In this document: positions 52,456 to 63,479 of the stretch, piece by piece | How positions within the stretch are numbered: position 1 is the stretch's first letter | Layout of the letters: each line of letters begins with the position of its first letter | NCBI GenBank assembly: GCA_002418055.1 | Contig: DIDI01000006.1 | Coordinates: forward strand, 1 to 64,000 | Length of the DNA stretch: 64,000 nt | Origin: Lactobacillus sp. UBA5804 | GTDB taxonomy: Bacteria; Bacillota; Bacilli; Lactobacillales; Lactobacillaceae | Reading direction: 5' to 3' | Program-made: the position numbers and the translations under genes | The notes under the pieces: generated by a model | Seen by the model: the letters and a program-made list of their open reading frames with translations, nothing else | What the model was told of the DNA's origin: nothing | Databases searched by the model: none

Positions 52456-53802
52456 ATGGATTTTACGTTCGATTCAGATGACAACAAAAGCGCTGTTATT
52501 AAGGTAATCGGTGTCGGTGGAGCTGGTGGTAATGCCGTTAACCGAATGATTGATGACGGGGTACAAGGTGTTTCATTTATTGCTGCAAATACCGATGTTC
52601 AAGCATTGAATAGCAATAAAGCAGAAGATAAGATTCAATTAGGGCCGAAGTTGACTCGCGGCTTAGGAGCTGGTTCTCATCCTGAGGTTGGCCAGAAGGC
52701 AGCTGAAGAGAGTGAACAAACCATTGAGGATGCCTTGAAGGGCGCTGATATGATTTTTATTACGGCCGGAATGGGTGGCGGTACTGGTACTGGCGCCGCC
52801 GCCGTTGTTGCTAAAATTGCACGTGAAACCGGTGCTTTAACAGTTGGGGTAGTGACTCGGCCATTTAGCTTCGAAGGACCACGTCGTTCTAAGAATGCGA
52901 CTGAGGGAATTACGCAATTAAAGCAATATGTTGATACGCTAGTCATTATTGCTAATAACCGTTTACTTGAGATGGTAGATAAAAAGACACCAATGATGGA
53001 TGCTTTCAAAGAAGCTGATAATGTCTTGAAGCAGGGTGTACAAGGGATTTCTGACCTGATTACCTCAACCGACTATGTTAACTTAGATTTTGCTGATGTT
53101 AAGACTGTCATGGAGGATCAAGGTGCTGCCTTAATGGGAATCGGTCGTGCTAATGGTGAAAATCGGACTGTGGAAGCCACTAAACTGGCTATTTCATCAC
53201 CATTACTTGAGGTTTCGATTGATGGTGCCAAGCAGGTGCTATTGAATATTACCGGTGGTCCAGACTTGACTTTGTTTGAAGCACAGGATGCTTCAGAAAT
53301 CGTTTCTAAAGCTGCTGGAGATGATGTCAATATTATCTTTGGGACCTCGATTAATCCTAACCTAGGGGATGAAGTGGTTGTTACTGTTATTGCCACTGGA
53401 ATTGATTCAGTGGCTGAGTTAGAAGCTTCAAAGCAATTGCCAGGGCGTAGTCATCAACTTCAGGCTAAGCCGGCAAGCGTTAATTCAGCAGCTGTATCTA
53501 GCTCGCGTACCGCTAATACGACAACTAGTGAATCTCAAACGAAACCCGTTGCTAAGCCGGATCAGGCAGATTCTACTGTAAAATCAGCAACTATGGTTGA
53601 CCCTACTAGTGTTTGGGGATTGAACGATACCAGCAGTGTGAAACGTCCAGATCCCGTGGCACCAACCACAGATGATAATGATGCCGATGTTTTTGGTAGC
53701 GAGGATGGCGAAGATATTTCTCAAATTGAGACCAGCATCCAGGAAGATGATGAGCACAGTAACAATTCGATTCCATTCTTTAAACATCGTAGCGAGAATT
53801 AG
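52456..53802 (+). CDS. ftsZ: Cell division GTPase FtsZ
   Basis: The tubulin-like protein that forms the division ring. The 448-residue protein has the signature GGGTGTG at 107-113 and the [13 protein letters not shown] start. A long Ser/Thr/Asp-rich linker (about 330-430) leads to the conserved C-terminal peptide [12 protein letters not shown], which binds FtsA and SepF. Confidence 0.98.
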   Translation: MDFTFDSDDNKSAVIKVIGVGGAGGNAVNRMIDDGVQGVSFIAANTDVQALNSNKAEDKIQLGPKLTRGLGAGSHPEVGQKAAEESEQTIEDALKGADMIFITAGMGGGTGTGAAAVVAKIARETGALTVGVVTRPFSFEGPRRSKNATEGITQLKQYVDTLVIIANNRLLEMVDKKTPMMDAFKEADNVLKQGVQGISDLITSTDYVNLDFADVKTVMEDQGAALMGIGRANGENRTVEATKLAISSPLLEVSIDGAKQVLLNITGGPDLTLFEAQDASEIVSKAAGDDVNIIFGTSINPNLGDEVVVTVIATGIDSVAELEASKQLPGRSHQLQAKPASVNSAAVSSSRTANTTTSESQTKPVAKPDQADSTVKSATMVDPTSVWGLNDTSSVKRPDPVAPTTDDNDADVFGSEDGEDISQIETSIQEDDEHSNNSIPFFKHRSEN

Positions 53803-53815
53803 TAAGGAGTAAATT

Positions 53816-54253
53816 ATGCTTTCAGAAAAATTTAACCATTTTTTTGGTTTGAACGACGAAAAGGATGATTCTGCATACGAGGATCAATTTGATGAAGCAA
53901 CAGATGAGACTGCTAACTCATTAGGAAATTCGCTTAATCGGGACAATGTTGTTCCAATTAAACAAGGACTTAATGCAACTAAAAGTCAAATCATCCTCTA
54001 TGAACCACGTGTTTATTCAGATGCCAAGGATGTTGCCCAAAATTTGTTAGCTAATAAAGCCGTCATTATTAATTTTGGCAGAATGGAAGATGAATCTGCT
54101 CGAAGGGTTGTTGATTTTGTTACTGGTACGGTTTACGCTTTGGGTGGCAAAATTCAACGAATTGGCGACAAGATTTTTTTGGCAACACCACCTAAATTCT
54201 CAACAGATGGCAAAATTAGTGAGTTGCTCGATAAAAAGGATAGTTTAAGCTAA
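53816..54253 (+). CDS. sepF: Cell division protein SepF
   Basis: Bundles FtsZ filaments and anchors them to the membrane. The 145-residue protein has an amphipathic N-terminal helix (LSEKFNHFFGL), an acidic linker and the DUF552 core with the RVYSDAKDVAQNL and IINFGRMEDESARRVVDF phrases. TAAGGAG is the ribosome binding site. Confidence 0.94.
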   Translation: MLSEKFNHFFGLNDEKDDSAYEDQFDEATDETANSLGNSLNRDNVVPIKQGLNATKSQIILYEPRVYSDAKDVAQNLLANKAVIINFGRMEDESARRVVDFVTGTVYALGGKIQRIGDKIFLATPPKFSTDGKISELLDKKDSLS

Positions 54254-54537
54254 TGTGGTTGTTGTACCAGCTGATTAACTGGATTATTTGGATGTATAGT
54301 TTGCTTATCGTAATTGATGCCATCTTTAGTTGGATGCCAATGTTACGTGATTCAGTTTTAGGTCAATTTTTGGCAAGAGCTGTTGATCCGTATTTAAACT
54401 TGTTTCGTCGCGGTCCGGTAGCTCGCTTAGCGTATAGTAGTGGGATTGATTTGTCGACTATTATTGGCTTATTCATTTTGTATATGTTGCAGAATTTATT
54501 GAGTGACTTAATTTTTAGGTTAATTCTCCATGTTTAA
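54253..54537 (+). CDS. YggT family membrane protein
   Basis: A 94-residue protein with two hydrophobic segments (about 5-22 and 66-90) and the FSWMPMLRDS and DPYLNLFRR motifs of the YggT/YlmG family, common next to sepF. Role in division or membrane organisation is only suggested in the family. Its start overlaps the sepF stop. Confidence 0.88.
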   Translation: MWLLYQLINWIIWMYSLLIVIDAIFSWMPMLRDSVLGQFLARAVDPYLNLFRRGPVARLAYSSGIDLSTIIGLFILYMLQNLLSDLIFRLILHV

Positions 54538-55333
54538 AAAGCAGGCAAGTAGTTACTATGCTCACTTTGCGGCATCGGAACGTAGCGAGGTCGACTATTT
54601 AGTCGGCCTTTTTAATCGGTTTCTTTTTAAAAGTATTCCGATTTTAACCCCCTTTTTAGATCCGCGTGAACGTTTTATGTTGAAAATGATTGTCGGTCAT
54701 GAGGCGCAAGTGACTGGATGGGGTGGCTATCTGCACGCTGAACGGCAACGTGTTTATCTGACGCCAAATACAGTGGCAACACCAGCAGCAAATTTTAAAG
54801 TGATCCCAATTGAAATCAGTTATCCAAGCAAGTATGCCCAATTAACGCATAGTGATATTTTAGGTGCTTTGGCAAATGTGGGGATCGCTTTACCTAATTT
54901 TGGTGATATTATTACGGATGGTCATGGAAATTGGCAATTTTTTGTCATTGCGCGGTTACAATCGTATCTGTGTCAGCAAGTAACGCACATAGGCCGAGTT
55001 CACGTGACTTTAAATGCCGTTGCTGAGGATGCAGTAATCATACCTCAAGATGATAGCTTACTGCTTACGACAGTCGCTGCAGCAATGCGGCTTGATGCGG
55101 TGCTAGCCAGCATTACTCACAAGAGTAGGGGTCAAATTAAAAAATTGATTTTGCAGCATGCCGTGAAGTTAAATTGGCATAATGTTACAGGTTCTAATAT
55201 AATATTAACTATTGGAGATGTTATTAGCTTACGACATTTTGGTCGAGTTGAAATTGACCAATTTGGGGTAACTAAGAAAGAAAAGTATAGGGTGGTGTAT
55301 AAACTTTGGCAAACAAAAAACACACGATCATAA
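54530..55333 (+). CDS. RNA-binding S4-domain protein YlmH
   Basis: A 267-residue protein with an N-terminal YlmH domain and a C-terminal S4 domain (about 183-243) beginning RLDAVLASITHKSRGQIKKLI. The family has been linked to ribosome rescue and to division in Gram-positive bacteria. It overlaps the yggT-like gene by eight bases and divIVA by 28 bases. Confidence 0.9.
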   Translation: MFKKQASSYYAHFAASERSEVDYLVGLFNRFLFKSIPILTPFLDPRERFMLKMIVGHEAQVTGWGGYLHAERQRVYLTPNTVATPAANFKVIPIEISYPSKYAQLTHSDILGALANVGIALPNFGDIITDGHGNWQFFVIARLQSYLCQQVTHIGRVHVTLNAVAEDAVIIPQDDSLLLTTVAAAMRLDAVLASITHKSRGQIKKLILQHAVKLNWHNVTGSNIILTIGDVISLRHFGRVEIDQFGVTKKEKYRVVYKLWQTKNTRS

Positions 55334-55899
55334 CACCGATAGCGATTCATGATAAGCATTTTAAACGGACAGGTGGTGGCTATAATGCTAATCAAGTGGA
55401 TGCTTTTTTAGATGCTTTGATTGATGACTATAGTGATACGCTTGATCAGTTAATCGATTTGAAAAATGAAAATTATAGTCTGAAACAGGAAATCGCCAAG
55501 CTAAAAAATCAATCGCAGACGCGTCGTGTTGTCCATTCAGCTAAAACTGTTGTCGCTGCAAAGGCTGAAGTGACTAATATGGTTGCAGATGCGCAGGTAG
55601 ACTTTGACCAGCTGAAACAAGATATGGCTAAGTTAGACGCTGAAAATACGGCATTTCGCACAAAGATGGCAAAAATTTTAGCAGATGAGTCAGTTGAAGT
55701 AATCAACGATCACCAGACCAAGCATCAGGGTGCGGTTGACAAAACCCCTGTTTCTAGCGTAAACTCAATGGAAGATTCGGTTGTTGCTAATCTGATTCAA
55801 GCAGATTCGACTGAAACACAACAGCCAGAGTTACATCCAAGACGATCAAAGCGTAGCGCGATGACAATTGTCTTTCATGATCATTCTTCAAAAAAATAA
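55306..55899 (+). CDS. divIVA: Cell division initiation protein DivIVA
   Basis: Binds curved membranes at poles and septa. The 197-residue protein has the N-terminal lipid-binding domain with ITPIAIHDKHFKR and GGYNANQVDAFLDALIDDY (about 10-45), then two coiled-coil stretches (about 46-66 and 85-122). The C-terminus is acidic and variable, ending in basic residues. The TTG start at 55306, with GGGTGGTG upstream, lies 28 bases inside ylmH. Confidence 0.9.
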   Translation: MANKKHTIITPIAIHDKHFKRTGGGYNANQVDAFLDALIDDYSDTLDQLIDLKNENYSLKQEIAKLKNQSQTRRVVHSAKTVVAAKAEVTNMVADAQVDFDQLKQDMAKLDAENTAFRTKMAKILADESVEVINDHQTKHQGAVDKTPVSSVNSMEDSVVANLIQADSTETQQPELHPRRSKRSAMTIVFHDHSSKK

Positions 55900-55904
55900 A
55901 TAGG

Positions 55905-56106
55905 ACTTGACAGTCAAATAAAGTAGCAAGTCAGCGAGTTAGTGGTGGTGTGAGGCTAGCAGTAAAGTAAGCTATGGCATTGATCAGCTGCGGTAATTGA
56001 AGTCCAACGTTTTTTTGCACGATACGCAAAAGTAAGTGGGGCAGTAATGCTCAATTTAGGTGGTACCACGGGTAGCTTCGTCCTAAACTAGGACGGGGCT
56101 TTTTTT
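55905..56106 (+). promoter_or_regulatory. T-box leader of ileS
   Basis: A tRNA-sensing leader. The T-box sequence is AGGTGGTACCACGGGT at 56058-56073, differing by one base from the usual GTACCGCGG. The terminator (56074-56106) is AGC-CGTCCTA with TAGGACG-GCT and a T run. GACTTG (55905-55910) and CAAGTC (55928-55933) may form a stem near the start. ATC at 55983-55985 is a candidate isoleucine specifier, but I could not fold stem I with certainty. Confidence 0.9.
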
Positions 56107-56123
56107 CTTTTGGAAGGATAAAA

Positions 56124-58913
56124 ATGCGAGTAAAGGATACTTTAAATCTTGGTAAAACCAAGTTTAAAATGCGCGGAAATTTACCAGTACGTGAATTAGT
56201 GTGGCAAAAGGACTGGGATGAAAATCAGTTATATGAGCAACGATTAAAGCTTAATCAAGGGAAACCTCGATTTGATTTACATGATGGTCCCCCATTTGCT
56301 AATGGCAATATCCATATGGGTCATGCGCTGAACAAGATTTCTAAGGATATTATTGTTCGCTTTAAAAATATGAACGGTTATTATGCACCGTTTGTGCCAG
56401 GTTGGGATACCCATGGGCTACCAGTTGAACAAGAATTGGCTAAACAAGGTGTTGACCGTAAGCATATGGATCGCGCAGCTTACCGCGAATTGTGCCGTGA
56501 TTATGCCTTGAAACAAGTGAATAAACAACGTCAAGATTTCAAACGACTTGGTATTATGGCTGATTGGCAGCACCCTTATATTACGTTGCAACCACAATTT
56601 GAAGCGGAAGAAATCAGATTATTTGGTGAAATGTATGCCAAGGGCTATATCTACAAAGGGAAAAAGCCAGTTTATTGGTCACCATCAAGTGAATCAACCT
56701 TAGCTGAAGCTGAAGTTGAGTATCATGATGTGAAGTCACCTTCAATCTATATCGCTTTCCCCGTTAAAGACGGGAAGGGGATTATCGCTGAAGCGAACAC
56801 TTACTTTGTTATTTGGACTACGACGCCTTGGACGATTCCTTCTAACCAAGGGATTACCGTTAACCCACAATTTGATTACTCAGTGGTGCAAGTAGGTGAT
56901 AAACGCTACGTCATTGGCACGAATCGCTTAGCTGATGTTGCAGATGCATTAGGTTGGTCTGATTATCAAACCGTACAACATGTTAAAGGGAGTGATCTTG
57001 ATCGGATGGTTGCCCGCCACCCACTCTATGACCAAGATTCCTTAGTCATGAATGCCATGCATGTCACTGCCGATGACGGTACGGGGCTTGTTCATACGGC
57101 TTCTGGATTTGGTGAGGATGACTATAACGTTTCGCAGCGCTACGGCTTACCAGTATTTAGCCCAATGGATGCGCAGGGGCGTTTCACTAAAGAGGTCCCA
57201 GATCCTGATTTAGTGGGTATGTTTTATGCGGATGCTAATCAAGTGGTAAGTGATAAGTTGCAAGCTAGTGGTGCTTTATTGAAGTTGTCATACTTCACAC
57301 ATGCTTATCCACATGATTGGCGTACTAAGAAGCCGGTTATTTACCGTGCAACAACTCAATGGTTTGCTTCAATCGCGAAGTTCCGTAAACAAATTTTGGC
57401 TCAAATTGAAACGGCTCAATTCATCCCAAGTTGGGGGAAAACCCGACTTTATAACATGATTAAAGACCGTGGTGATTGGGTTATTTCACGTCAACGGGCT
57501 TGGGGCGTACCACTACCCATCTTTTATGCTGAAGATGATACCCCAATTGTAACACCAGAAACAATTGCTCATGTGGCAGCCATGTTTGAAAAAGAAGGTG
57601 CCAATGCTTGGTACACGCATGATGCTAAGGAACTGTTACCTGCAGGCTTTACAAGTTCGCACTCTCCGCATGGTATTTTCCGTAAAGAACAAGATATTTT
57701 GGACGTTTGGTTCGATTCTGGTTCTTCACATCGCGGCGTCTTAGCGAGTCGTCCTGAGCTCTCATTCCCAGCTGATTTGTATTTAGAAGGTTCTGACCAA
57801 TATCGTGGTTGGTTCAACTCTAGTCTGATTACAGCCGTTGCCACAACTGGTAAGGCGCCATATCGTGGTGTTTTGTCACAGGGGTTTGTGCTAGATGACA
57901 AGGGCCACAAGATGTCAAAATCTTTGGGGAATGTGATTGCACCTAATGATGTCATTAAACAAATGGGCGCAGAAATTATTCGTTTGTGGGTTGCATCAGC
58001 AGATACAACTAGTGATGTGGCAGTTTCACGGGGTATTTTACAGCAGAACGCTGAAGCTTATCGCAAAATTCGGAATACTTTCCGCTATATGTTAGCTAAT
58101 ACGAGCGACTTTGATCCAAAAGCAAATCGCGTTGCGTATGACGACTTAACGTCAGTGGATCAATATCTGGAAGCAACTTTGAATGACTTAGTGGCTGATT
58201 GCTTGGCCGCTTATGAGCGTTATGACTTTACCACAGTGTATAAAGATGTGTTCCGCTTTTTGAGCAATGAGCTGTCTGCATTTTATCTTGATTTTGCGAA
58301 GGATGTGCTATACATCGAAAGTCAAAATAGTCAGCGGCGGCGCGCCATGCAAACTGTTATTTACGATGCCACGGTTAAATTGGCAAAGCTTTTAACGCCT
58401 ATCCTGCCTCATACGATGGAAGAAATTTGGGGCTTCGTAAAGGAACCGGAAGCTTATATTCAATTAACCAATATGCCAAAAGTCGTCCATTATGCGAATC
58501 ATGACAGCTTGCTCACTGATTGGGCTGAATTTATGGGACTGCGTGACGATGTGCTTAAAGCTTTGGAAACTGCTAGACAAGAAAAATTAATTGGCAAGTC
58601 CTTCGAAGCAGCGGTGACAATTTACCCGACTAATGAGATGAGCCAAGTGCTTACCAAATTAGCAACGAACTTTCAACAAATTTTAATTGTGTCACAATTA
58701 ACGATTAGTCAAGCACCAGCACCCGCAACAGCAGTCAAATTAGCTCACGCAAGTGTGGTCGTTGAAAAAGCGGCTGGTAAGGTGTGTGAGCGCTGCCGGA
58801 TGCTGAAACAAGATGTTGGTCAAAATGCTGCGTTACCAACTTTCTGTGCCCGTTGTGCCGAAATTGTTAGTCGCGATTTTCCAGCAGCTTTATCTGAAGG
58901 GATTGAGGAATAA
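56124..58913 (+). CDS. ileS: Isoleucyl-tRNA synthetase
   Basis: Charges tRNA-Ile. The 929-residue class I enzyme has HMGH at 64-67 in GNIHMGHAL and KMSKS at 596-600. The C-terminal zinc finger uses Cys888, Cys891, Cys908 and Cys911. An editing domain lies between the two signatures ([10 protein letters not shown] near 232). The CSD-like gene begins at its stop. Confidence 0.98.
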   Translation: MRVKDTLNLGKTKFKMRGNLPVRELVWQKDWDENQLYEQRLKLNQGKPRFDLHDGPPFANGNIHMGHALNKISKDIIVRFKNMNGYYAPFVPGWDTHGLPVEQELAKQGVDRKHMDRAAYRELCRDYALKQVNKQRQDFKRLGIMADWQHPYITLQPQFEAEEIRLFGEMYAKGYIYKGKKPVYWSPSSESTLAEAEVEYHDVKSPSIYIAFPVKDGKGIIAEANTYFVIWTTTPWTIPSNQGITVNPQFDYSVVQVGDKRYVIGTNRLADVADALGWSDYQTVQHVKGSDLDRMVARHPLYDQDSLVMNAMHVTADDGTGLVHTASGFGEDDYNVSQRYGLPVFSPMDAQGRFTKEVPDPDLVGMFYADANQVVSDKLQASGALLKLSYFTHAYPHDWRTKKPVIYRATTQWFASIAKFRKQILAQIETAQFIPSWGKTRLYNMIKDRGDWVISRQRAWGVPLPIFYAEDDTPIVTPETIAHVAAMFEKEGANAWYTHDAKELLPAGFTSSHSPHGIFRKEQDILDVWFDSGSSHRGVLASRPELSFPADLYLEGSDQYRGWFNSSLITAVATTGKAPYRGVLSQGFVLDDKGHKMSKSLGNVIAPNDVIKQMGAEIIRLWVASADTTSDVAVSRGILQQNAEAYRKIRNTFRYMLANTSDFDPKANRVAYDDLTSVDQYLEATLNDLVADCLAAYERYDFTTVYKDVFRFLSNELSAFYLDFAKDVLYIESQNSQRRRAMQTVIYDATVKLAKLLTPILPHTMEEIWGFVKEPEAYIQLTNMPKVVHYANHDSLLTDWAEFMGLRDDVLKALETARQEKLIGKSFEAAVTIYPTNEMSQVLTKLATNFQQILIVSQLTISQAPAPATAVKLAHASVVVEKAAGKVCERCRMLKQDVGQNAALPTFCARCAEIVSRDFPAALSEGIEE

Positions 58914-59134
58914 TGCGGACAGGGACAGTCGCACAGTTTGATCGTGGCAGTAGCTTTGGCTTTGTGGAAGATGATTTAACCCATAAACGTTATTTTGTTT
59001 TCTATACTGCAATCAAAGAAGCTGGTTATAAGCATCTTGAAGTTGGCGAACGGGTTCGCTATCAGCTTGCCCAAGGAAAGAATGGGTTACAGTGTATTAA
59101 TTTATACTTAGCTGATTCAGAAGATAAGGACTAA
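58913..59134 (+). CDS. Cold-shock-domain-like protein
   Basis: A 73-residue protein that resembles the five-strand cold-shock domain: GTVAQFDRG, the RNP1-like SSFGFVEDD, the RNP2-like YFVFYTAI and HLEVGERVRYQLAQG. Most aromatic RNA-binding positions are kept, although the family's usual KGFGF and VFVHF are altered. It overlaps the ileS stop (TAATG) and is probably cotranscribed. A regulatory RNA-binding role is plausible but unproven. Confidence 0.7.
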   Translation: MRTGTVAQFDRGSSFGFVEDDLTHKRYFVFYTAIKEAGYKHLEVGERVRYQLAQGKNGLQCINLYLADSEDKD

Positions 59135-59141
59135 ATACTGA

Positions 59142-59702
59142 ATGAACTTAGAAGAAGAAGAACTGTCAACACAGAAGATATTTCAAGGGCATTTAATTAA
59201 TCTTGATGTCAGAACAATTCGTCTCCCTAATGGTGCTACGGCAACACGTGAAGTTGTAACACACCGTCCTTTTGCGGCGGTCGTTGCAATTAATGATGAA
59301 AAAAAGATGTTGTTAGTCCAGCAATGGCGTGAGCCCGTCAAAAGATTGACCTTAGAGATTCCAGCGGGAATCATTGATCCGACAGATGCTAGTCCATTAG
59401 ACGCCATGAAACGTGAACTTAATGAAGAGGGCGGTTATCATGCAGATTATTGGGCAGAAATCGGACAATTTTATACCTCTCCTGGCTTTTGTGATGAATA
59501 TGCGCACTTATTCTATTGTGATACTTTAACCAAGTTGACGCAGAAACGACCACTTGATGATGATGAGTTTTTAACGGCAGATTGGTATAGTTTAAAAGAA
59601 TTGAAAAAATTGTTAGCAGAAGGTAAAATCGTTGATGGGAAGACAGTTTATGCGATTACGGTTTGGGAAAATATGTTGCTAACAGGTTCTAAGGAAAATT
59701 AG
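59142..59702 (+). CDS. Nudix hydrolase, ADP-ribose pyrophosphatase-like
   Basis: A 186-residue Nudix protein close to NudF/ADP-ribose pyrophosphatases: VVTHRPFAAVVAIN, QQWREPVKRLTLEIPAG and the RELNEEGGY part of the Nudix box (about residues 91-99). The first Glu of the box is Asp82, and one extra residue separates it from REL. The family tolerates such spacing variants, so activity is likely. The gene sits between the CSD-like gene and a tail-anchored protein gene. Confidence 0.88.
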   Translation: MNLEEEELSTQKIFQGHLINLDVRTIRLPNGATATREVVTHRPFAAVVAINDEKKMLLVQQWREPVKRLTLEIPAGIIDPTDASPLDAMKRELNEEGGYHADYWAEIGQFYTSPGFCDEYAHLFYCDTLTKLTQKRPLDDDEFLTADWYSLKELKKLLAEGKIVDGKTVYAITVWENMLLTGSKEN

Positions 59703-59703
59703 T

Positions 59704-59997
59704 ATGACAGAGAAACGCGCAGAGTATCGTCGCGCACATCAAAAGCGAGGTTTTGCAAAGCTATCAGCTGCTTTCAGTGACCATCGTGAGCCAACAAATG
59801 AGACAGTTGAACGTTCTGAGGCTGAGTTGAACCAGTCAAGTCAGCCTTCAATGTCTCGCGAGCAGCCAGATGTATCCCATTTGGATCAGCCAAGTTCTCA
59901 CATTGGGGCCCGACGTTTAAAAAGTTGGCTAAATCGCGCCATCGTCATTGTGATTTTACTGATTATAGTGGTGTTGTTAATATTGTTTAAGTTTTGA
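59704..59997 (+). CDS. Tail-anchored small protein of unknown function
   Basis: A 97-residue protein whose first 70 residues are charged and polar (Arg, Glu, Ser, Gln rich, likely disordered). One hydrophobic helix at about 76-94 ends in FKF. The topology suggests a cytoplasmic domain with a C-terminal anchor. No family recognised. It lies one base after the Nudix stop and 17 before mtnN, so it is part of the same operon. Confidence 0.65.
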   Translation: MTEKRAEYRRAHQKRGFAKLSAAFSDHREPTNETVERSEAELNQSSQPSMSREQPDVSHLDQPSSHIGARRLKSWLNRAIVIVILLIIVVLLILFKF

Positions 59998-60014
59998 TTG
60001 AACTGAGGAAAGAA

Positions 60015-60728
60015 ATGAAAATTGCGATTATCGTCCCAATGGAAATTGAGGCTGCGTATTACCGCAAGGCTTTCCAGTCAGAAACTAAGGAAATGTTCGG
60101 ATCGACAGCATTCGAGCATTTTTACGTTCATGGCAATGAAATTTATCTCGGTTTGAGCGGGATTGGTAAAGTGAATGCAGCTATGAATTTGACCAGTTTA
60201 CTGACGGCTGTCAAAGTTGATTTGGTATTTATTACGGGATCAGCAGGAAGTTTGCGGGCTGATAGTGTGCAAGGTGATTTGATTTTACCGGATGTCTTGA
60301 GTTACCATGATGCCAATAATTTAGCTGCGGGTGATTATGTCTTGGGTCAAATCCCGCAAGAACCAGCTGGATTTCAGCTGACATCAGAAGCGCGGGCTCA
60401 CTTTATGACTTACTTGTTATCGCAAAACGTGGCATTTAAAACGGGGCTGATTGTTACTGGTGATAGTTTTATTGCATCTAATCAGCAACGTGCGGAGATT
60501 AAACATCATTTTCCAGCAGCACTTGGTGTTGAAATGGAAGGTGCGGCCTTTGCACAAGTAGCAAGGCACTTTAATTGTCCGCTGATTATCTTACGGGCAG
60601 TTTCTGATAATGGTGATGATACTGCCAATACTGATTTTATGACTTTTGTTAAACAGGCTGGTGCTCGCGCCGCCCGCTTAATTGTTAACTATTTAGAAGG
60701 GGAGTTGCATGACAGAAGTTTATCTTGA
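60015..60728 (+). CDS. mtnN: 5'-methylthioadenosine/S-adenosylhomocysteine nucleosidase
   Basis: Removes adenine from MTA and SAH, in methyl recycling and precursor supply for AI-2. The 237-residue protein has the catalytic Glu12 in PMEIEAAYY and the Asp in AVSDNGDD near 197, plus the VEMEGAAFAQV phrase. The frame can open at 59994, but GAGGAAAG before ATG 60015 is the better start. The downstream desulfurase gene overlaps it by 20 bases. Confidence 0.96.
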   Translation: MKIAIIVPMEIEAAYYRKAFQSETKEMFGSTAFEHFYVHGNEIYLGLSGIGKVNAAMNLTSLLTAVKVDLVFITGSAGSLRADSVQGDLILPDVLSYHDANNLAAGDYVLGQIPQEPAGFQLTSEARAHFMTYLLSQNVAFKTGLIVTGDSFIASNQQRAEIKHHFPAALGVEMEGAAFAQVARHFNCPLIILRAVSDNGDDTANTDFMTFVKQAGARAARLIVNYLEGELHDRSLS

Positions 60729-61860
60729 TAATGCGGCTACCACACCGTTATCACCTGGCGTGATTGCGACGATGACGCATGAAATGCAGGCTGATTTTGG
60801 TAATGCTTCAGCTACTTATGAATTAGGACGTCAGGCCCGTCACACCGTTGATGTCGCAAGAAATCAGGTTGCGAATTTAATTCATGCTGATGCCGGGGAA
60901 TTAATTTTTACTTCGGGTGGTAGCGAAAGCAACAATACGGTTATCTTTGGGGTTGCCCACAGCCGTCAGACAATTGGACGCCACATCATTACGACTGCGA
61001 TTGAACATCCGAGTGTTTTAGAACCGATGCGACAATTGGAGCGGGAAGGGTATCAGGTTACGTATTTACCAGTGGATCAGACCGGACATATTTCATTAAC
61101 GGAGCTGAAGGCCGCATTAACGCCTGATACAATCTTAGTTTCAACCATGGCAGTAAATAACGAAGTAGGCAGTATTAATCCGTTGCGTGAAATCGGTGCG
61201 CTAGTACACGCTAACTCTCAGGCATATTTTCATGTTGATGCGGTTCAAGGAATTGGCAATCTTAATTTAGATGTCCATGCGATGCAGATTGACTTTTTAT
61301 CATCATCTGCGCATAAAATTAATGGTCCCAAATTTTTAGGTTTCTTGTATTCTAACAGCAAGTTAAAGCTACCACGCTTTGTTTTTGGTGGTGAGCAAGA
61401 AGTTAAGCGCCGGGCCGGAACAGAGAATGTGCCGGGAATTGCTGGCTTTGCGACTGCTGTGCGCGAGCTGCAAATGACGGATCGAGCAACGGAGCAAGCT
61501 CGGTTTTCCGGGTTTCAAAAAATTATTTTAGCTGAACTCGACCATGCTCAGGTGTCATATGAGATTAATGGTGGTGTTGGGCCAGCGATGTCACATCATG
61601 TGTTGAACCTCCATATTTGTGGGGTCGCGACTTATGTGTTACAGACCAAGTTAGATCTTGATGGTTACGCCATTTCAGGTGGCTCAGCTTGTACCGCAGG
61701 CTCGCTAACCCCATCACATGTCTTGACTGCGTTATTTGGCGCAGACTCACCACGGGTATCAGAATCTATTCGAATTTCATTTGGGCGGTTGACGACGTCA
61801 ACTGAAGTAACGGCCTTTGCAAAAGAGTTAGCAAAAGTGGCCAGCGTGCAGCAGGCTTAG
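60709..61860 (+). CDS. Cysteine desulfurase, probable MnmA partner
   Basis: A second NifS/IscS-like enzyme of 383 residues: Lys203 in SSAHKINGPK binds PLP and Cys328 in GGSACTAGS carries the persulfide. It lies close to mnmA, separated by a DUF1831 gene. This recalls Bacillus YrvO, which delivers sulfur to MnmA. AAGGGGAG is the ribosome binding site, inside mtnN. It differs clearly from the desulfurase at 31535, especially in the Cys loop. Confidence 0.93.
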   Translation: MTEVYLDNAATTPLSPGVIATMTHEMQADFGNASATYELGRQARHTVDVARNQVANLIHADAGELIFTSGGSESNNTVIFGVAHSRQTIGRHIITTAIEHPSVLEPMRQLEREGYQVTYLPVDQTGHISLTELKAALTPDTILVSTMAVNNEVGSINPLREIGALVHANSQAYFHVDAVQGIGNLNLDVHAMQIDFLSSSAHKINGPKFLGFLYSNSKLKLPRFVFGGEQEVKRRAGTENVPGIAGFATAVRELQMTDRATEQARFSGFQKIILAELDHAQVSYEINGGVGPAMSHHVLNLHICGVATYVLQTKLDLDGYAISGGSACTAGSLTPSHVLTALFGADSPRVSESIRISFGRLTTSTEVTAFAKELAKVASVQQA

Positions 61861-61887
61861 TTGAAAGTTGCTTTTTATGGTTAGTTT

Positions 61888-61904
61888 ACTTATTATTAAT
61901 AAGT
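61888..61904. repeat. Perfect 17-base palindrome before the DUF1831 gene
   Basis: ACTTATTA-T-TAATAAGT is an exact inverted repeat with a one-base centre. It is too tight to be an RNA terminator hairpin and has no following T run. An operator for a dimeric repressor is possible. Confidence 0.5.
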
Positions 61905-61913
61905 GGGGGAATA

Positions 61914-63393
<1,480 letters not shown>

Positions 63394-63394
63394 T

Positions 63395-63429
63395 AAATGA
63401 GTTAGGTTTGTCGCCTAACTCATTTTTTT
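63395..63429 (+). terminator. Terminator after mnmA
   Basis: AAATGAGTTAGG and CCTAACTCATTT form a 12-base-pair stem around TTTGTCG, followed by a T run. Confidence 0.94.
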
Positions 63430-63438
63430 GGGTCAATC

Positions 63439-63447
63439 TGGTACAAT
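63439..63447 (+). promoter_or_regulatory. Extended -10 promoter of the histidine phosphatase gene
   Basis: TGGTACAAT, 33 bases before the start codon, is an extended -10 element. Confidence 0.5.
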
Positions 63448-63479
63448 ATAAACAAGTATTAGATGAGGGAGCATTGGGT

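Noticed and set aside
55907..55912. TTGACA as -35 of an ileS promoter
   Set aside because: No -10 at a suitable distance; the bases are part of a GACTTG/CAAGTC stem in the leader.
31535..61860. The two cysteine desulfurases as an assembly duplication
   Set aside because: They differ along their length, have different Cys loops and different neighbours.
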